In this document: positions 6,457-13,562 of the stretch, in pieces
How positions within the stretch are numbered: position 1 is the stretch's first letter
How the letters are laid out: every line of letters starts with the position of its first letter
NCBI GenBank assembly: GCA_002404395.1
Contig: DHJP01000089.1
Coordinates: forward strand, 1 to 17,245
Reading direction: 5' to 3'
DNA from: Clostridiales bacterium UBA4717
GTDB lineage: Bacteria; Bacillota; Clostridia; Oscillospirales; CAG-272
Length of the DNA stretch: 17,245 bases
The notes under the pieces: generated by a model
Told to the model about the DNA's origin: nothing
Database searches by the model: none
What the model saw: only the letters and a program-made list of their open reading frames with translations
Position numbers and translations under genes: made by a program

Positions 6457-7635
6457 ATGTTCAAACGCGATGAAATCATAAATATTTTCCGCAAGGTGCT
6501 GTCGGAAGAGACGCTCCGAAAAGCGGTATTTTCAAAGTCCTGCGACCAAAGCAGGGTAAAAAGCACGGTCACATTGTTCAAGTCTAAAGACGGTTTGAAA
6601 ATACAGATCGAAACTTTTACGAAAGACAACAAAGCCTACCACAAGAACGTTAGCTGCGATTCGGCACCCGAGCTGCTCGCCGATATGGCGCTGAGCGAAT
6701 ATATGCAGACAAATATCCTCACCACCTCGGGGGAATGTGAGATCAAGCGTTCCGCCTCGGGCAATGTGCATATCGGGAATCGCATAAAGGACGGCGGAGG
6801 CGCCGTGATATTGGAAGACCACAACCGCAAAAAGGCGTATATTCTTGACAAATATACAACAGAACCGTTTCTGTTCCAGCTTGGGATCTGTGATAAAAAC
6901 GGCAGGATCCACGACAAAATGCAAGCTAAATACCGCCAGATCAACCGTTTTCTGGAGGTGGTCGGAACCGTCCGCGCCGCGCTTCCCGATTCCGGAAGCA
7001 TTACCGTATACGATCTCTGCTGCGGTAAAAGCTACTTGTCCTTTGCGCTGTACTTTTACCTTGAAAAAGTGCTCGGCCTAAGCGTGAATATGCTCGGAGC
7101 GGATCTGAAACGCGACGTTATCGACTACTGTCAAAAAACGGCAGAGCGCTCCGGAATGAGCGGGCTGAAATTCGTTTGCGGAGACATCGGAACGCTCGGA
7201 CTTGAAAACGATCCCGATATGGTAGTATCGCTTCACGCGTGCGATATTGCCACCGATATCGTGCTGGCACACGCGATAAAAACTCATGCCAAGGTAATAC
7301 TGTCCACCCCCTGCTGTCATCACGAGCTTTACTCCAAGCTCACCGAAATGTCGCCCGAACTTACCGACCGGCTCGGATTTGTGTTCTCACATTCCATGAC
7401 GAGTCAGCGGCTGTGCGAAACTCTTACCGATTCGCTCAGAGTGCAAACGCTCGCGGCATACGGCTACAAAACGGATATTCTTGAGTTGGTCTCACCGGAC
7501 GATACTCCCAAAAACCTGCTCATACGCGCAGTAAAAATCCAAAATTCAAATCCCGAGGCACAAACGCTCCTTGAGCAAGCGCGAAACGCTGTCGGCGTCA
7601 GGCTTACCCTTGAAAAACTGCTTTCAAACGTCTGA
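6457..7635 (+). CDS. Class I SAM-dependent methyltransferase (Methyltransf_32/METTL25-like)
   Basis: This 392-residue protein has a C-terminal Rossmann methyltransferase domain. Motif I is VYDLCCGKSYLSF (residues 184-196), the acidic strand-2 motif is LGADLKRD (213-220), and there is the family-typical LHACDIATD (259-267) and a Cys/His cluster TPCCHHEL (284-291). LHAC and PCCHHE are marks of the Methyltransf_32 (PF13679) group, whose substrates are mostly unknown; rRNA or tRNA is a reasonable guess. The N-terminal ~150 residues form a separate domain, possibly for substrate binding. The start follows a weak GGGGG site. It is transcribed divergently from rpsF and ends 12 bp inside the convergent gene at 7624-8613. 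Confidence 0.82.
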   Translation: MFKRDEIINIFRKVLSEETLRKAVFSKSCDQSRVKSTVTLFKSKDGLKIQIETFTKDNKAYHKNVSCDSAPELLADMALSEYMQTNILTTSGECEIKRSASGNVHIGNRIKDGGGAVILEDHNRKKAYILDKYTTEPFLFQLGICDKNGRIHDKMQAKYRQINRFLEVVGTVRAALPDSGSITVYDLCCGKSYLSFALYFYLEKVLGLSVNMLGADLKRDVIDYCQKTAERSGMSGLKFVCGDIGTLGLENDPDMVVSLHACDIATDIVLAHAIKTHAKVILSTPCCHHELYSKLTEMSPELTDRLGFVFSHSMTSQRLCETLTDSLRVQTLAAYGYKTDILELVSPDDTPKNLLIRAVKIQNSNPEAQTLLEQARNAVGVRLTLEKLLSNV

Positions 7636-8613
7636 ATATTCGGGAAGCACCGCTTCAATCTCCTTTGCAATGACCGCTTCGCTCATGCCCGTAAACGAAA
7701 ACGCCTCGCGCTCGCTGTCTCCGAACGATATGCCGCCGCGATTTACACGCGGCAGGCAGAGTGAAAGCGAAAGCCTGCCTCCGCCTTCACTGCAAAAATA
7801 TTTCCAGCCATACAGCTCCGCAAAGCTTTCGATCAGCCCGGCGATCCTTTGAGTTTCGGCATCCGACCCGAAGCGTGCGCTCGCAAGCTGCCGTCTGCCG
7901 GCAGAAATGCAGTCGTTTTCTGCCGCTATCGAAGCTATACAATACTCCGAAAACCTGCCGCTCAGAGCAAAGTACAACTGTCTGCTTCCGGTTTCTCTTA
8001 TCAGCATTATCGCGGACAGCAACAATATTATGCTTACATCGAAGCTTCCGAACCGACAGATCGGATTATCAACAATATCCGACGTGATCTCCGTACTGCC
8101 GCCGTACCTTTTAAGCACGTTGCCGAATGTTGTCAAAAAATCCTCCGACACAGCGGAAAACGACTTGTATGTTGCGAACATATCCGAATACATACCGCTC
8201 GTTTCAAGCACAGGCGCATCGGTCGATACCGTATCTCGGTCGGCGCAAAGCACCGCTCCCCCTCCTGCCGGCACAAACAGCTTTTCGGAATAGGTCTCAA
8301 GCATGAAGAACAGTCGGTCTCCCACGTTCACCGGAAACACCTCTGAAACCGCCGAGGCTTTTATGCACATTTTGAAAAGTCCGTTTTCGGTTTTGTAGTG
8401 CGCCGCACGGTAACTTGTGCTCTGCTTTCCGTGCTTGACTATCGCAAATCCGTCCAATGAGTCGTTTGCGGGGATACGATTCGGAAACGTAATGATCATT
8501 TTGGGGTTTCGCAGATGCAATTCCGAAAACGCAGGGTTTTCATAAACAATCCCCTCAGAATCAACGATAAAAAGCGGAGCTTTGATGATCTCAAAGCGCA
8601 TATTTTCAAACAT
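7624..8613 (-). CDS. PAS/GHKL-like soluble protein, probable degenerate sensor kinase
   Basis: This is a 329-residue protein without membrane segments. The N-terminus (residues about 8-35, IIKAPLFIVDSEGIVYENPAF) resembles a PAS sensor. The C-terminal half ends in GGGRLSLSLCLPRV, like the last strands of a histidine-kinase ATPase domain, and a segment near residue 195 (FDVSIILLLSAIMLI) sits where the N box would be. The usual N-box Asn, the G boxes and the phospho-acceptor His region are not visible, so catalytic activity is doubtful. The kinase relation is a weak fold-level impression. It lies 81 bp downstream of an M50 protease on the same strand. No clear ribosome binding site is seen; the ATG at codon 5 is an alternative start. 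Confidence 0.55.
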   Translation of the reverse strand: MFENMRFEIIKAPLFIVDSEGIVYENPAFSELHLRNPKMIITFPNRIPANDSLDGFAIVKHGKQSTSYRAAHYKTENGLFKMCIKASAVSEVFPVNVGDRLFFMLETYSEKLFVPAGGGAVLCADRDTVSTDAPVLETSGMYSDMFATYKSFSAVSEDFLTTFGNVLKRYGGSTEITSDIVDNPICRFGSFDVSIILLLSAIMLIRETGSRQLYFALSGRFSEYCIASIAAENDCISAGRRQLASARFGSDAETQRIAGLIESFAELYGWKYFCSEGGGRLSLSLCLPRVNRGGISFGDSEREAFSFTGMSEAVIAKEIEAVLPEYSDV

Positions 8614-8694
8614 ATCGTATTTTTACATGGCACGTGTCCGACTGCCGACCTTTCTTTCTTTTTTTCGTTATTTTATCATTTCATTACGGCTTAG

Positions 8695-9201
8695 TCAAGA
8701 GCCTGTGCTTTCAAACAGCAGATAAGACGCTGCCGCGAACATCAAAAACTCTCCGCACACGACCGCCCGGTATACCGCCGCCGTCCAAAGTGCGAACGCG
8801 CAAAGGAACGAAAACACTGAAGCGATACGCGCTGCGCGCTCGGCAGAAACCCCGGATATCAAAAGAAGCAATGTAACGATTCTCCCTCCGTCAAGACTGC
8901 CGCAGGGCAACATATTAAACGCCCCGTATGCAAGCATCGTCATCCACCATTCCGAATGTGCGCCGCAGGCAAACCAAAGCCACAACCCTAAAATCAGATT
9001 TGCCATCGGTCCGGCAAGACAGCACAACAGCTCCGATCTATAAGAACTTCCCGAAAAGTCGGCATATATACCTATTCCGAACGGCATTATACTGCCGCCG
9101 CGGCGGCTGACTTTCAACAGCTTCATAATCAGCAGATGCCCCGCCTCATGCACCGCCGCCGCGGCGGGCATGGAAAAAAGCAGCGCAAGCTCAGCTTTCA
9201 T
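8695..9201 (-). CDS. Site-2 protease family (M50) membrane metalloprotease, SpoIVFB-like
   Basis: This is a short (168-residue), very hydrophobic protein with both zinc motifs of intramembrane M50 proteases: HEAGH (residues 18-22, Glu19 catalytic) and NMLPCGSLDGGRI (96-108, Asp104 as third zinc ligand). MPFGIGIYADF and LAGPMANLILGL resemble SpoIVFB and its relatives, which cleave membrane-embedded pro-sigma factors. It lacks the C-terminal CBS domain of Bacillus SpoIVFB, leaving only the catalytic core. The ATG at 9201 is preferred over an in-frame TTG at 9219; it overlaps the upstream small membrane-protein gene by 11 bp, suggesting translational coupling. Substrate unknown; a sporulation role is inference. 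Confidence 0.85.
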   Translation of the reverse strand: MKAELALLFSMPAAAAVHEAGHLLIMKLLKVSRRGGSIMPFGIGIYADFSGSSYRSELLCCLAGPMANLILGLWLWFACGAHSEWWMTMLAYGAFNMLPCGSLDGGRIVTLLLLISGVSAERAARIASVFSFLCAFALWTAAVYRAVVCGEFLMFAAASYLLFESTGS

Positions 9202-9505
9202 AGGCTTTACGGTCCGCAACTATCGGCGGCAATACCTTTATCTCCCCGACCGATACGGCTACCGACTCCGAGCCGACGTCAGACCCCGAGCGATCCGCAA
9301 ACTCACGCGCCGCGGTTTGCAGATCGGATCGCACCGCATATTGCCGTGCAATTTGTACATAGCCCGAAATACCGGACCGCTCATCGGAGGCAATCCCGGT
9401 ATCCTCGCTGCCGAAAATCAAAATGACCGCCGAAAGCGCCACGAGCGATAAGCAGAGCATCATCTGCCCCAAAATTCCACCGTTTCTCATATGATCTATG
9501 TTCAA
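9191..9505 (-). CDS. Small single-pass membrane protein of unknown function
   Basis: This is a 104-residue protein (TTG start) or 99 residues from the ATG at 9490. One membrane segment (about residues 12-31, LGQMMLCLSLVALSAVILIFG) precedes an ~70-residue, Ser/Asp-rich outside domain. AAAGG lies only 4-5 bp before the TTG, so the start is uncertain. The 3' end overlaps the M50 protease start by 11 bp. In Bacillus the protease SpoIVFB is preceded by the membrane regulator SpoIVFA; this gene has the same position, but I see no LytM domain or sequence likeness. No family recognised. Confidence 0.65.
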   Translation of the reverse strand: MNIDHMRNGGILGQMMLCLSLVALSAVILIFGSEDTGIASDERSGISGYVQIARQYAVRSDLQTAAREFADRSGSDVGSESVAVSVGEIKVLPPIVADRKAYES

Positions 9506-9519
9506 CCATCCTTTCGGTC

Positions 9520-9580
9520 AACCGATATATTGACTTGTTTTGGTTCCCGCGCCGTAAAAGGCGCGCGGAAATCATCGGTT
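9520..9580 (-). promoter_or_regulatory. Nested inverted repeats in the leader of the small-TM/M50 cluster
   Basis: AACCGAT (9520-9526) and ATCGGTT (9574-9580) form an outer 7-bp inverted repeat. CGCGCC (9548-9553) and GGCGCG (9560-9565) form an inner hairpin. The structure ends about 15 bp before the first start codon of the minus-strand cluster. No T tract follows, so it is not a plain terminator. No convincing minus-strand promoter was found nearby. Confidence 0.4.
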
Positions 9581-9687
9581 AAAGCCAAACGCTTCATCCG
9601 AATAAAGCAAAGTCCTCATTCTTAATTCTATTCATCTAAAGCCTTTCGGATAACCCGATCCGTTTTTTGTCAAGTTAACGCGGACAG

Positions 9688-9716
9688 TTGACTTTTTTTC
9701 AAACGTAATATATAAT
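9688..9716 (+). promoter_or_regulatory. Sigma-A promoter of the GH36 gene
   Basis: TTGACT (9688-9693), a 17-bp spacer and a perfect TATAAT (9711-9716). The leader to the first ATG is about 26 nt. Confidence 0.85.
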
Positions 9717-9748
9717 TATGCATAACTAAATCTGAAAAGGAACCGGTC

Positions 9749-11959
9749 ATGCCGGCACGGAAAAAATTCATGTCAGTTATTTATAATCAAACAAGCCGCA
9801 CCTTCAAACTCGACACTCCGAACACCAGCTATGTCATAGAGATCGGAGACGGCGAATATATTTTTCATCGCTACTACGGCGCAAAAATACCGGACACCGA
9901 TCTTTCTTATCTTGACTTCAACAAAGATTACGGATCGTTCTTTCCGAAAAGCCCCGATACCGGGATTCAGCTTGACGCGCAGTTGCTCGAATATCCGACT
10001 TACGGAATCGGAGATTACCGCACAAGCGCGCTGATGATCCGCGGAGCCGACGGCACGGCAACTACCGACATCAGATATTCGGCTCACCGCATATACAAGG
10101 GCAAACCGGCGCTCGACGGGCTTCCTTCCACATACGCGGATGAATCGGAGGCAGAAACTCTCGAAATAGATGCGCTCGACAGCCATACCGGCGCTTTGGT
10201 CACACTTGTATATACCGCCTTTGAAAATCACGATGCCATAACCAAAAGCGTCAGGGTGAAAAACACCGGTAACGCCGCTTTCACGCTTGAACGCGTTTTC
10301 AGCGGCGCACTCGATATGCCGTCCTGCGATTATGATTGCATAAATCTGTGGGGACATTGGGGCAAGGAGCGCACTCCCGAACGCGTTACGCTTCATCACG
10401 GAAAGCAATCGGTCGAAAGCACCCGCGTAAGCTCAAGCCATAACCACAATCCTTTTATGGCGATAGTTTCAAAAAATGCGGACGAGGATCTCGGCGAAGC
10501 ATACGGCTTCAATCTGGTCTACAGCGGCAGCTTCCTTATCGAAACCGAGGTCGACCATCTTTGTTCCTCACGCGTCGTCGCCGGTATAAACCCCATTGAT
10601 TTTGAATGGACGCTCGCTCCCGGAGAGAACTTTACCGCTCCCGAGCTTGTATGTGTATATTCAAACCGCGGTATCGGCGAAATGAGCCGTATATTCCACA
10701 GACTCTACATAAATAATCTCTGCCGCAGGCAGTGGAAGGGTCGCAAGCGCCCGATACTCGTAAACAATTGGGAAGGCACTTACTTCGATTTCGACGATGA
10801 AAAACTGCTTGCGATAGCAAAAGATGCCGCAGACCTCGGCATAGAGATGCTGGTGCTCGACGACGGTTGGTTCGGCGCCGACCGAAACATCGATATCGGA
10901 TATCTGGGCGATTGGACGGTAAACGAAAAGAAGATACGTTGCGGCATGAAAGAACTCGTTCGGCGCGTGCACTCGCTCGGATTGAAGTTCGGACTTTGGT
11001 TTGAACCCGAAATGATCTCGCCTATCGGCAAGCTTTACGAGGCTCATCCCGATTGGTGTCTCCATGTAGACGGCAGAAAGCTTTCGCCGGCGCGCAATCA
11101 GTATGTGCTCGACTATTCAAGAAAAGATGTGCGCGACTATATCGTAGATATTATGTCGAACCTGATCGCGGATGCCGGAATCGAATATGTCAAATGGGAC
11201 TTCAACCGCAATATGACCGAGCTCGGAAGCGCACTGCTTCCGCCCGAAAAGCAAAAGGAACTTTGCCACAGATACGTGCTCGGACTTTATGAAGTAATGA
11301 GCCGTCTGCTTGAAAAATTCCCTGATCTGCTGATCGAAGGCTGTTCGGGCGGCGGCGGACGTTTCGACGCCGGAATACTTTACTATGCGCCGCAGATCTG
11401 GACGAGCGACGACACCGATGCGATAGAACGTATTGATATTCAATACGGAACCTCGTACGTATATCCCGCCGCCGCTATGAGCGCGCACCTTTCGGCTTCT
11501 CCGAACCATCAGACCGGACGTTCGACCGGATTTGAAACCCGCGGTATCGTGGCAATGGGCGGAAATTTCGGCTATGAGCTTGATGTTACCAAGTTCACCG
11601 AAGAAGAACGTGAAATGGTACGTAAGCAGATCAAAGACTACAACAAGTATCAGGCGCTTGTACAAAACGGCGAGCTTTACAGACTTATCAGTCCATACAA
11701 GAATCGTATGTACAGCGCATGGGAATATGTCGCCGATGACAAGAGCGAGGCTCTGCTGACCTTTGCGGTCATGCGCCGCGAGATCTATACGAGATATTAT
11801 CTGATAAAGCTGAGAGGGCTCGACGCCGGCAAACGTTACCTTTCTTCGCGCGACGGCAAGGTATATTCGGGAGCACTGCTCATGAATTCGGGCGTCAATC
11901 TCGAAGGCAATTACAGCGACGGAGACAGTCTGATAATTCACTTTACCGAGGTAAAATAA
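9749..11959 (+). CDS. Alpha-galactosidase, glycoside hydrolase family 36
   Basis: This retaining exo-enzyme hydrolyses terminal alpha-1,6-galactose from raffinose-type sugars or galactomannan. It has the N-terminal beta-sandwich, a TIM barrel with LVLDDGWFG and LWFEPEM, the nucleophile Asp484 in YVKWDFNRN, CSGGGGRFD, and acid/base Asp554 in WTSDDTD. The 70-residue spacing equals that of Geobacillus AgaA (D478/D548). There is no signal peptide, so it acts in the cytoplasm on imported oligosaccharides; no transporter is adjacent. Two starts compete. The ATG at 9749 has AAAAGGA 7 bp upstream and adds seven residues (MPARKKF). The ATG at 9770 gives MSVIYN and 729 residues, matching AgaA as I recall it, but has no Shine-Dalgarno. 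The strand and family are certain; the start is not. Confidence 0.95.
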   Translation: MPARKKFMSVIYNQTSRTFKLDTPNTSYVIEIGDGEYIFHRYYGAKIPDTDLSYLDFNKDYGSFFPKSPDTGIQLDAQLLEYPTYGIGDYRTSALMIRGADGTATTDIRYSAHRIYKGKPALDGLPSTYADESEAETLEIDALDSHTGALVTLVYTAFENHDAITKSVRVKNTGNAAFTLERVFSGALDMPSCDYDCINLWGHWGKERTPERVTLHHGKQSVESTRVSSSHNHNPFMAIVSKNADEDLGEAYGFNLVYSGSFLIETEVDHLCSSRVVAGINPIDFEWTLAPGENFTAPELVCVYSNRGIGEMSRIFHRLYINNLCRRQWKGRKRPILVNNWEGTYFDFDDEKLLAIAKDAADLGIEMLVLDDGWFGADRNIDIGYLGDWTVNEKKIRCGMKELVRRVHSLGLKFGLWFEPEMISPIGKLYEAHPDWCLHVDGRKLSPARNQYVLDYSRKDVRDYIVDIMSNLIADAGIEYVKWDFNRNMTELGSALLPPEKQKELCHRYVLGLYEVMSRLLEKFPDLLIEGCSGGGGRFDAGILYYAPQIWTSDDTDAIERIDIQYGTSYVYPAAAMSAHLSASPNHQTGRSTGFETRGIVAMGGNFGYELDVTKFTEEEREMVRKQIKDYNKYQALVQNGELYRLISPYKNRMYSAWEYVADDKSEALLTFAVMRREIYTRYYLIKLRGLDAGKRYLSSRDGKVYSGALLMNSGVNLEGNYSDGDSLIIHFTEVK

Positions 11960-11975
11960 TTATAAGTTTAACGTA

Positions 11976-11994
11976 TGAGCCGCCTGCGGCGGCA
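11976..11994 (+). repeat. GC-rich hairpin repeat, copy 1 (before pdxY)
   Basis: TGAGCCGCCTGCGGCGGCA forms a 6-bp stem (GCCGCC/GGCGGC) with a TGC loop, ending 13 nt before the pdxY-like start codon. A near-identical copy lies at 16439-16457. No T tract follows, so it is not a typical terminator of the GH36 gene. Confidence 0.75.
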
Positions 11995-12006
11995 CGGCAG
12001 AAATTC

Positions 12007-12852
12007 ATGTCAACGACCAACATTCTCGCAATTCACGACCTTTCATGCTTCGGCAGATGTTCACTTTCGGTGATCATTCCGACGCTCTCGGCAATGGGGC
12101 ACCAGGTCACTGCCCTGCCCACGGCATTGCTTTCCACGCACACCGGCGGCTTTGAAAATATGACTTTCTACGATCTTTCGGATACCATGCTGCCGAACTT
12201 TCGCCATATGCTTGCTTCAAACGCTCACTTTGACGCGATATACCCGGGCTTTCTCGGAAACGCAGGGCAGATCGACACGGTCTCCGAGATCATAGACTCT
12301 CTACCCGAAGCGTTTGTGTTCGTTGACCCGGTGATGGGCGACGACGGCGTGCTTTACCAGACGTATACGAAAGCCCTTTGCGAGCGTATGCGCGAGCTCT
12401 GCTCAAAAGCTCATGCCATAACACCGAATTTTACCGAAGCCTGCCTGTTGCTCGGGCGCGACTACATAAAGACTTCCGAAAAGGAAGCCGCTGAGGTCGC
12501 GGAACTGACCGCCGAAATGACGGCCGCGTTGCACCGGAAATACGGCTGTGACTATATAGCGCTGACCGGCGCAGAATGTCGTGAAGGAAAGCTTAAGTAC
12601 GTCTGCACCGCCGCACTTTCAAACGGCAGCTTTGAGTTTATAAAAAATCCCTGTGTCGGTGCAAGCTATCCCGGCACGGGGGATATCTTCGCAAGCGTAC
12701 TGTTAGGCGACATTCTCTCAAAAAAAGACTTCGTTTCCGGCGCACACCGCGCCTCGGTTTTTGTCGGAGAATGTGCACTTGACACATACAATGCGCAAAC
12801 CGCGGTCAGAGACGGTGTGCTGCTTGAAAAAAATCTTTTCAGACTGATCTGA
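12007..12852 (+). CDS. pdxY: Pyridoxal/pyridoxamine kinase (PdxY/PdxK family)
   Basis: This 281-residue ribokinase-like enzyme phosphorylates B6 vitamers with ATP to make pyridoxal phosphate. Family marks are the N-terminal HDLSCFGRCSL (residues 10-20), TALLSTHTGGF (39-49), DPVMGDDG (107-114), ITPNFTEA and the anion-hole/catalytic GTGD (223-226, Asp226 the base). The symbol is assigned at family level. It starts 47 bp after the GH36 stop with no obvious promoter, so it may be read from the GH36 promoter. No Shine-Dalgarno is visible; instead the hairpin repeat lies just upstream. Confidence 0.9.
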   Translation: MSTTNILAIHDLSCFGRCSLSVIIPTLSAMGHQVTALPTALLSTHTGGFENMTFYDLSDTMLPNFRHMLASNAHFDAIYPGFLGNAGQIDTVSEIIDSLPEAFVFVDPVMGDDGVLYQTYTKALCERMRELCSKAHAITPNFTEACLLLGRDYIKTSEKEAAEVAELTAEMTAALHRKYGCDYIALTGAECREGKLKYVCTAALSNGSFEFIKNPCVGASYPGTGDIFASVLLGDILSKKDFVSGAHRASVFVGECALDTYNAQTAVRDGVLLEKNLFRLI

Positions 12853-12862
12853 AACAAATTGG

Positions 12863-12890
12863 GTCGACCGGCATAAAATAATTATATACA
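12863..12890 (+). promoter_or_regulatory. Weak candidate promoter of the flavin-reductase-like gene
   Basis: TTGGGT, a spacer of about 17 bp and TTATAT lie in the 69-bp gap after pdxY. The -35 match is poor; transcription could equally continue from upstream. Confidence 0.3.
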
Positions 12891-12921
12891 AGCTCTCATA
12901 CATTTTCAGTGAGGTAAAAAT

Positions 12922-13422
12922 ATGAAAGAGATTTCACCGTTTGAAATATCGGACAATGTTTTTAAGCTTATAGGAACGGATTGGGGACTCGTAAGCGCCA
13001 AAAAAAGCGACGGCAGTTATAACACCATGACGATCAGCTGGGGCGGCATGGGCGTGCTTTGGGAGCGCAATGTCTGCTTTATCTTTGTGCGCAGAACGCG
13101 CTACACTCACGAATTTATCGAAAATTCGGATACGATGACGCTCAGCTTTTATCCCGAGAGTTTCAGACCGGCACTCCGCATATGCGGGAGCAAAAGCGGC
13201 AGAAACTGCGATAAAGCCGCGCTCGCCGGCTTGACTCCCATGGATATCGACGGCGATGTGTATTTCAAAGGAGCACGGCTCGTACTAAAACTGCGCAAGC
13301 TGTACAAAAGCAGTCTCGACGAAGCGCACTTTATCGACAGGCAAATTCCGGATAAAGTCTATCCGCTCCGCGATTTCCACGATATGTATATCTGCGAGAT
13401 CGAAAAGATCATAGCCGAATGA
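12922..13422 (+). CDS. Flavin reductase-like, FMN-binding domain protein
   Basis: This 166-residue protein has the split-barrel flavin-binding fold. SAKKSDGSYNTMTISWGGMGVLW (residues about 25-47), FVRRTRYTHEFIENSD and FYPESFRPALRICGSKSGRNCDKA correspond to the FMN-contacting strands of the flavin reductase-like family (PF01613). Members reduce flavin with NAD(P)H or act as small flavoprotein oxidoreductases; the electron partner is not evident. GAGG lies 7 bp before the ATG. It may share a transcript with pdxY and is closed by a terminator. Confidence 0.85.
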   Translation: MKEISPFEISDNVFKLIGTDWGLVSAKKSDGSYNTMTISWGGMGVLWERNVCFIFVRRTRYTHEFIENSDTMTLSFYPESFRPALRICGSKSGRNCDKAALAGLTPMDIDGDVYFKGARLVLKLRKLYKSSLDEAHFIDRQIPDKVYPLRDFHDMYICEIEKIIAE

Positions 13423-13426
13423 AAGC

Positions 13427-13471
13427 AAAAGACTGAGAAAACCACGTTTTTTCTCGGTCTTTCTTCGTTTT
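13427..13471 (+). terminator. Intrinsic terminator after the flavin-reductase-like gene
   Basis: AAGACTGAGAAAA (13429-13441) pairs with TTTTCTCGGTCTT (13449-13461) with one wobble, followed by TCTTCGTTTT. Confidence 0.85.
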
Positions 13472-13493
13472 CAGGCGTTATTTTGACATATGT

Positions 13494-13522
13494 TTGAAAT
13501 ATTCACAAAATCATGGTATAAT
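13494..13522 (+). promoter_or_regulatory. Sigma-A promoter of the DUF5722-like gene
   Basis: TTGAAA (13494-13499), a 17-bp spacer and a perfect TATAAT (13517-13522) with TG at the extended -10. The -35 TTG would read as an in-frame start codon, but it cannot be one if this promoter is used. Confidence 0.85.
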
Positions 13523-13562
13523 AATCGGAAAATATATGCAGATTTCATCCGAGGTGATCAAA

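Noticed and set aside
9094..9168. Palindromes GCCGCCGCGGCGGC and a close copy inside the M50 gene, resembling the hairpin repeat
   Set aside because: They fall in coding sequence (Arg-Gly and Ala-rich stretches) without the flanking TGAG...CA of the repeat, so codon content explains them.
9381..9575. Minus-strand 64-codon frame overlapping the small membrane protein
   Set aside because: It crosses the nested inverted repeats and has basic, low-quality composition; the overlapping frame with a membrane segment is more credible.
9773..10408. Minus-strand open frame of 211 codons inside the GH36 gene
   Set aside because: It is an antisense shadow; the plus-strand product is a full-length GH36 enzyme.
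11117..11941. Minus-strand open frame of 274 codons inside the GH36 gene
   Set aside because: It lies antisense to conserved catalytic regions of GH36 and shows no recognisable domain.
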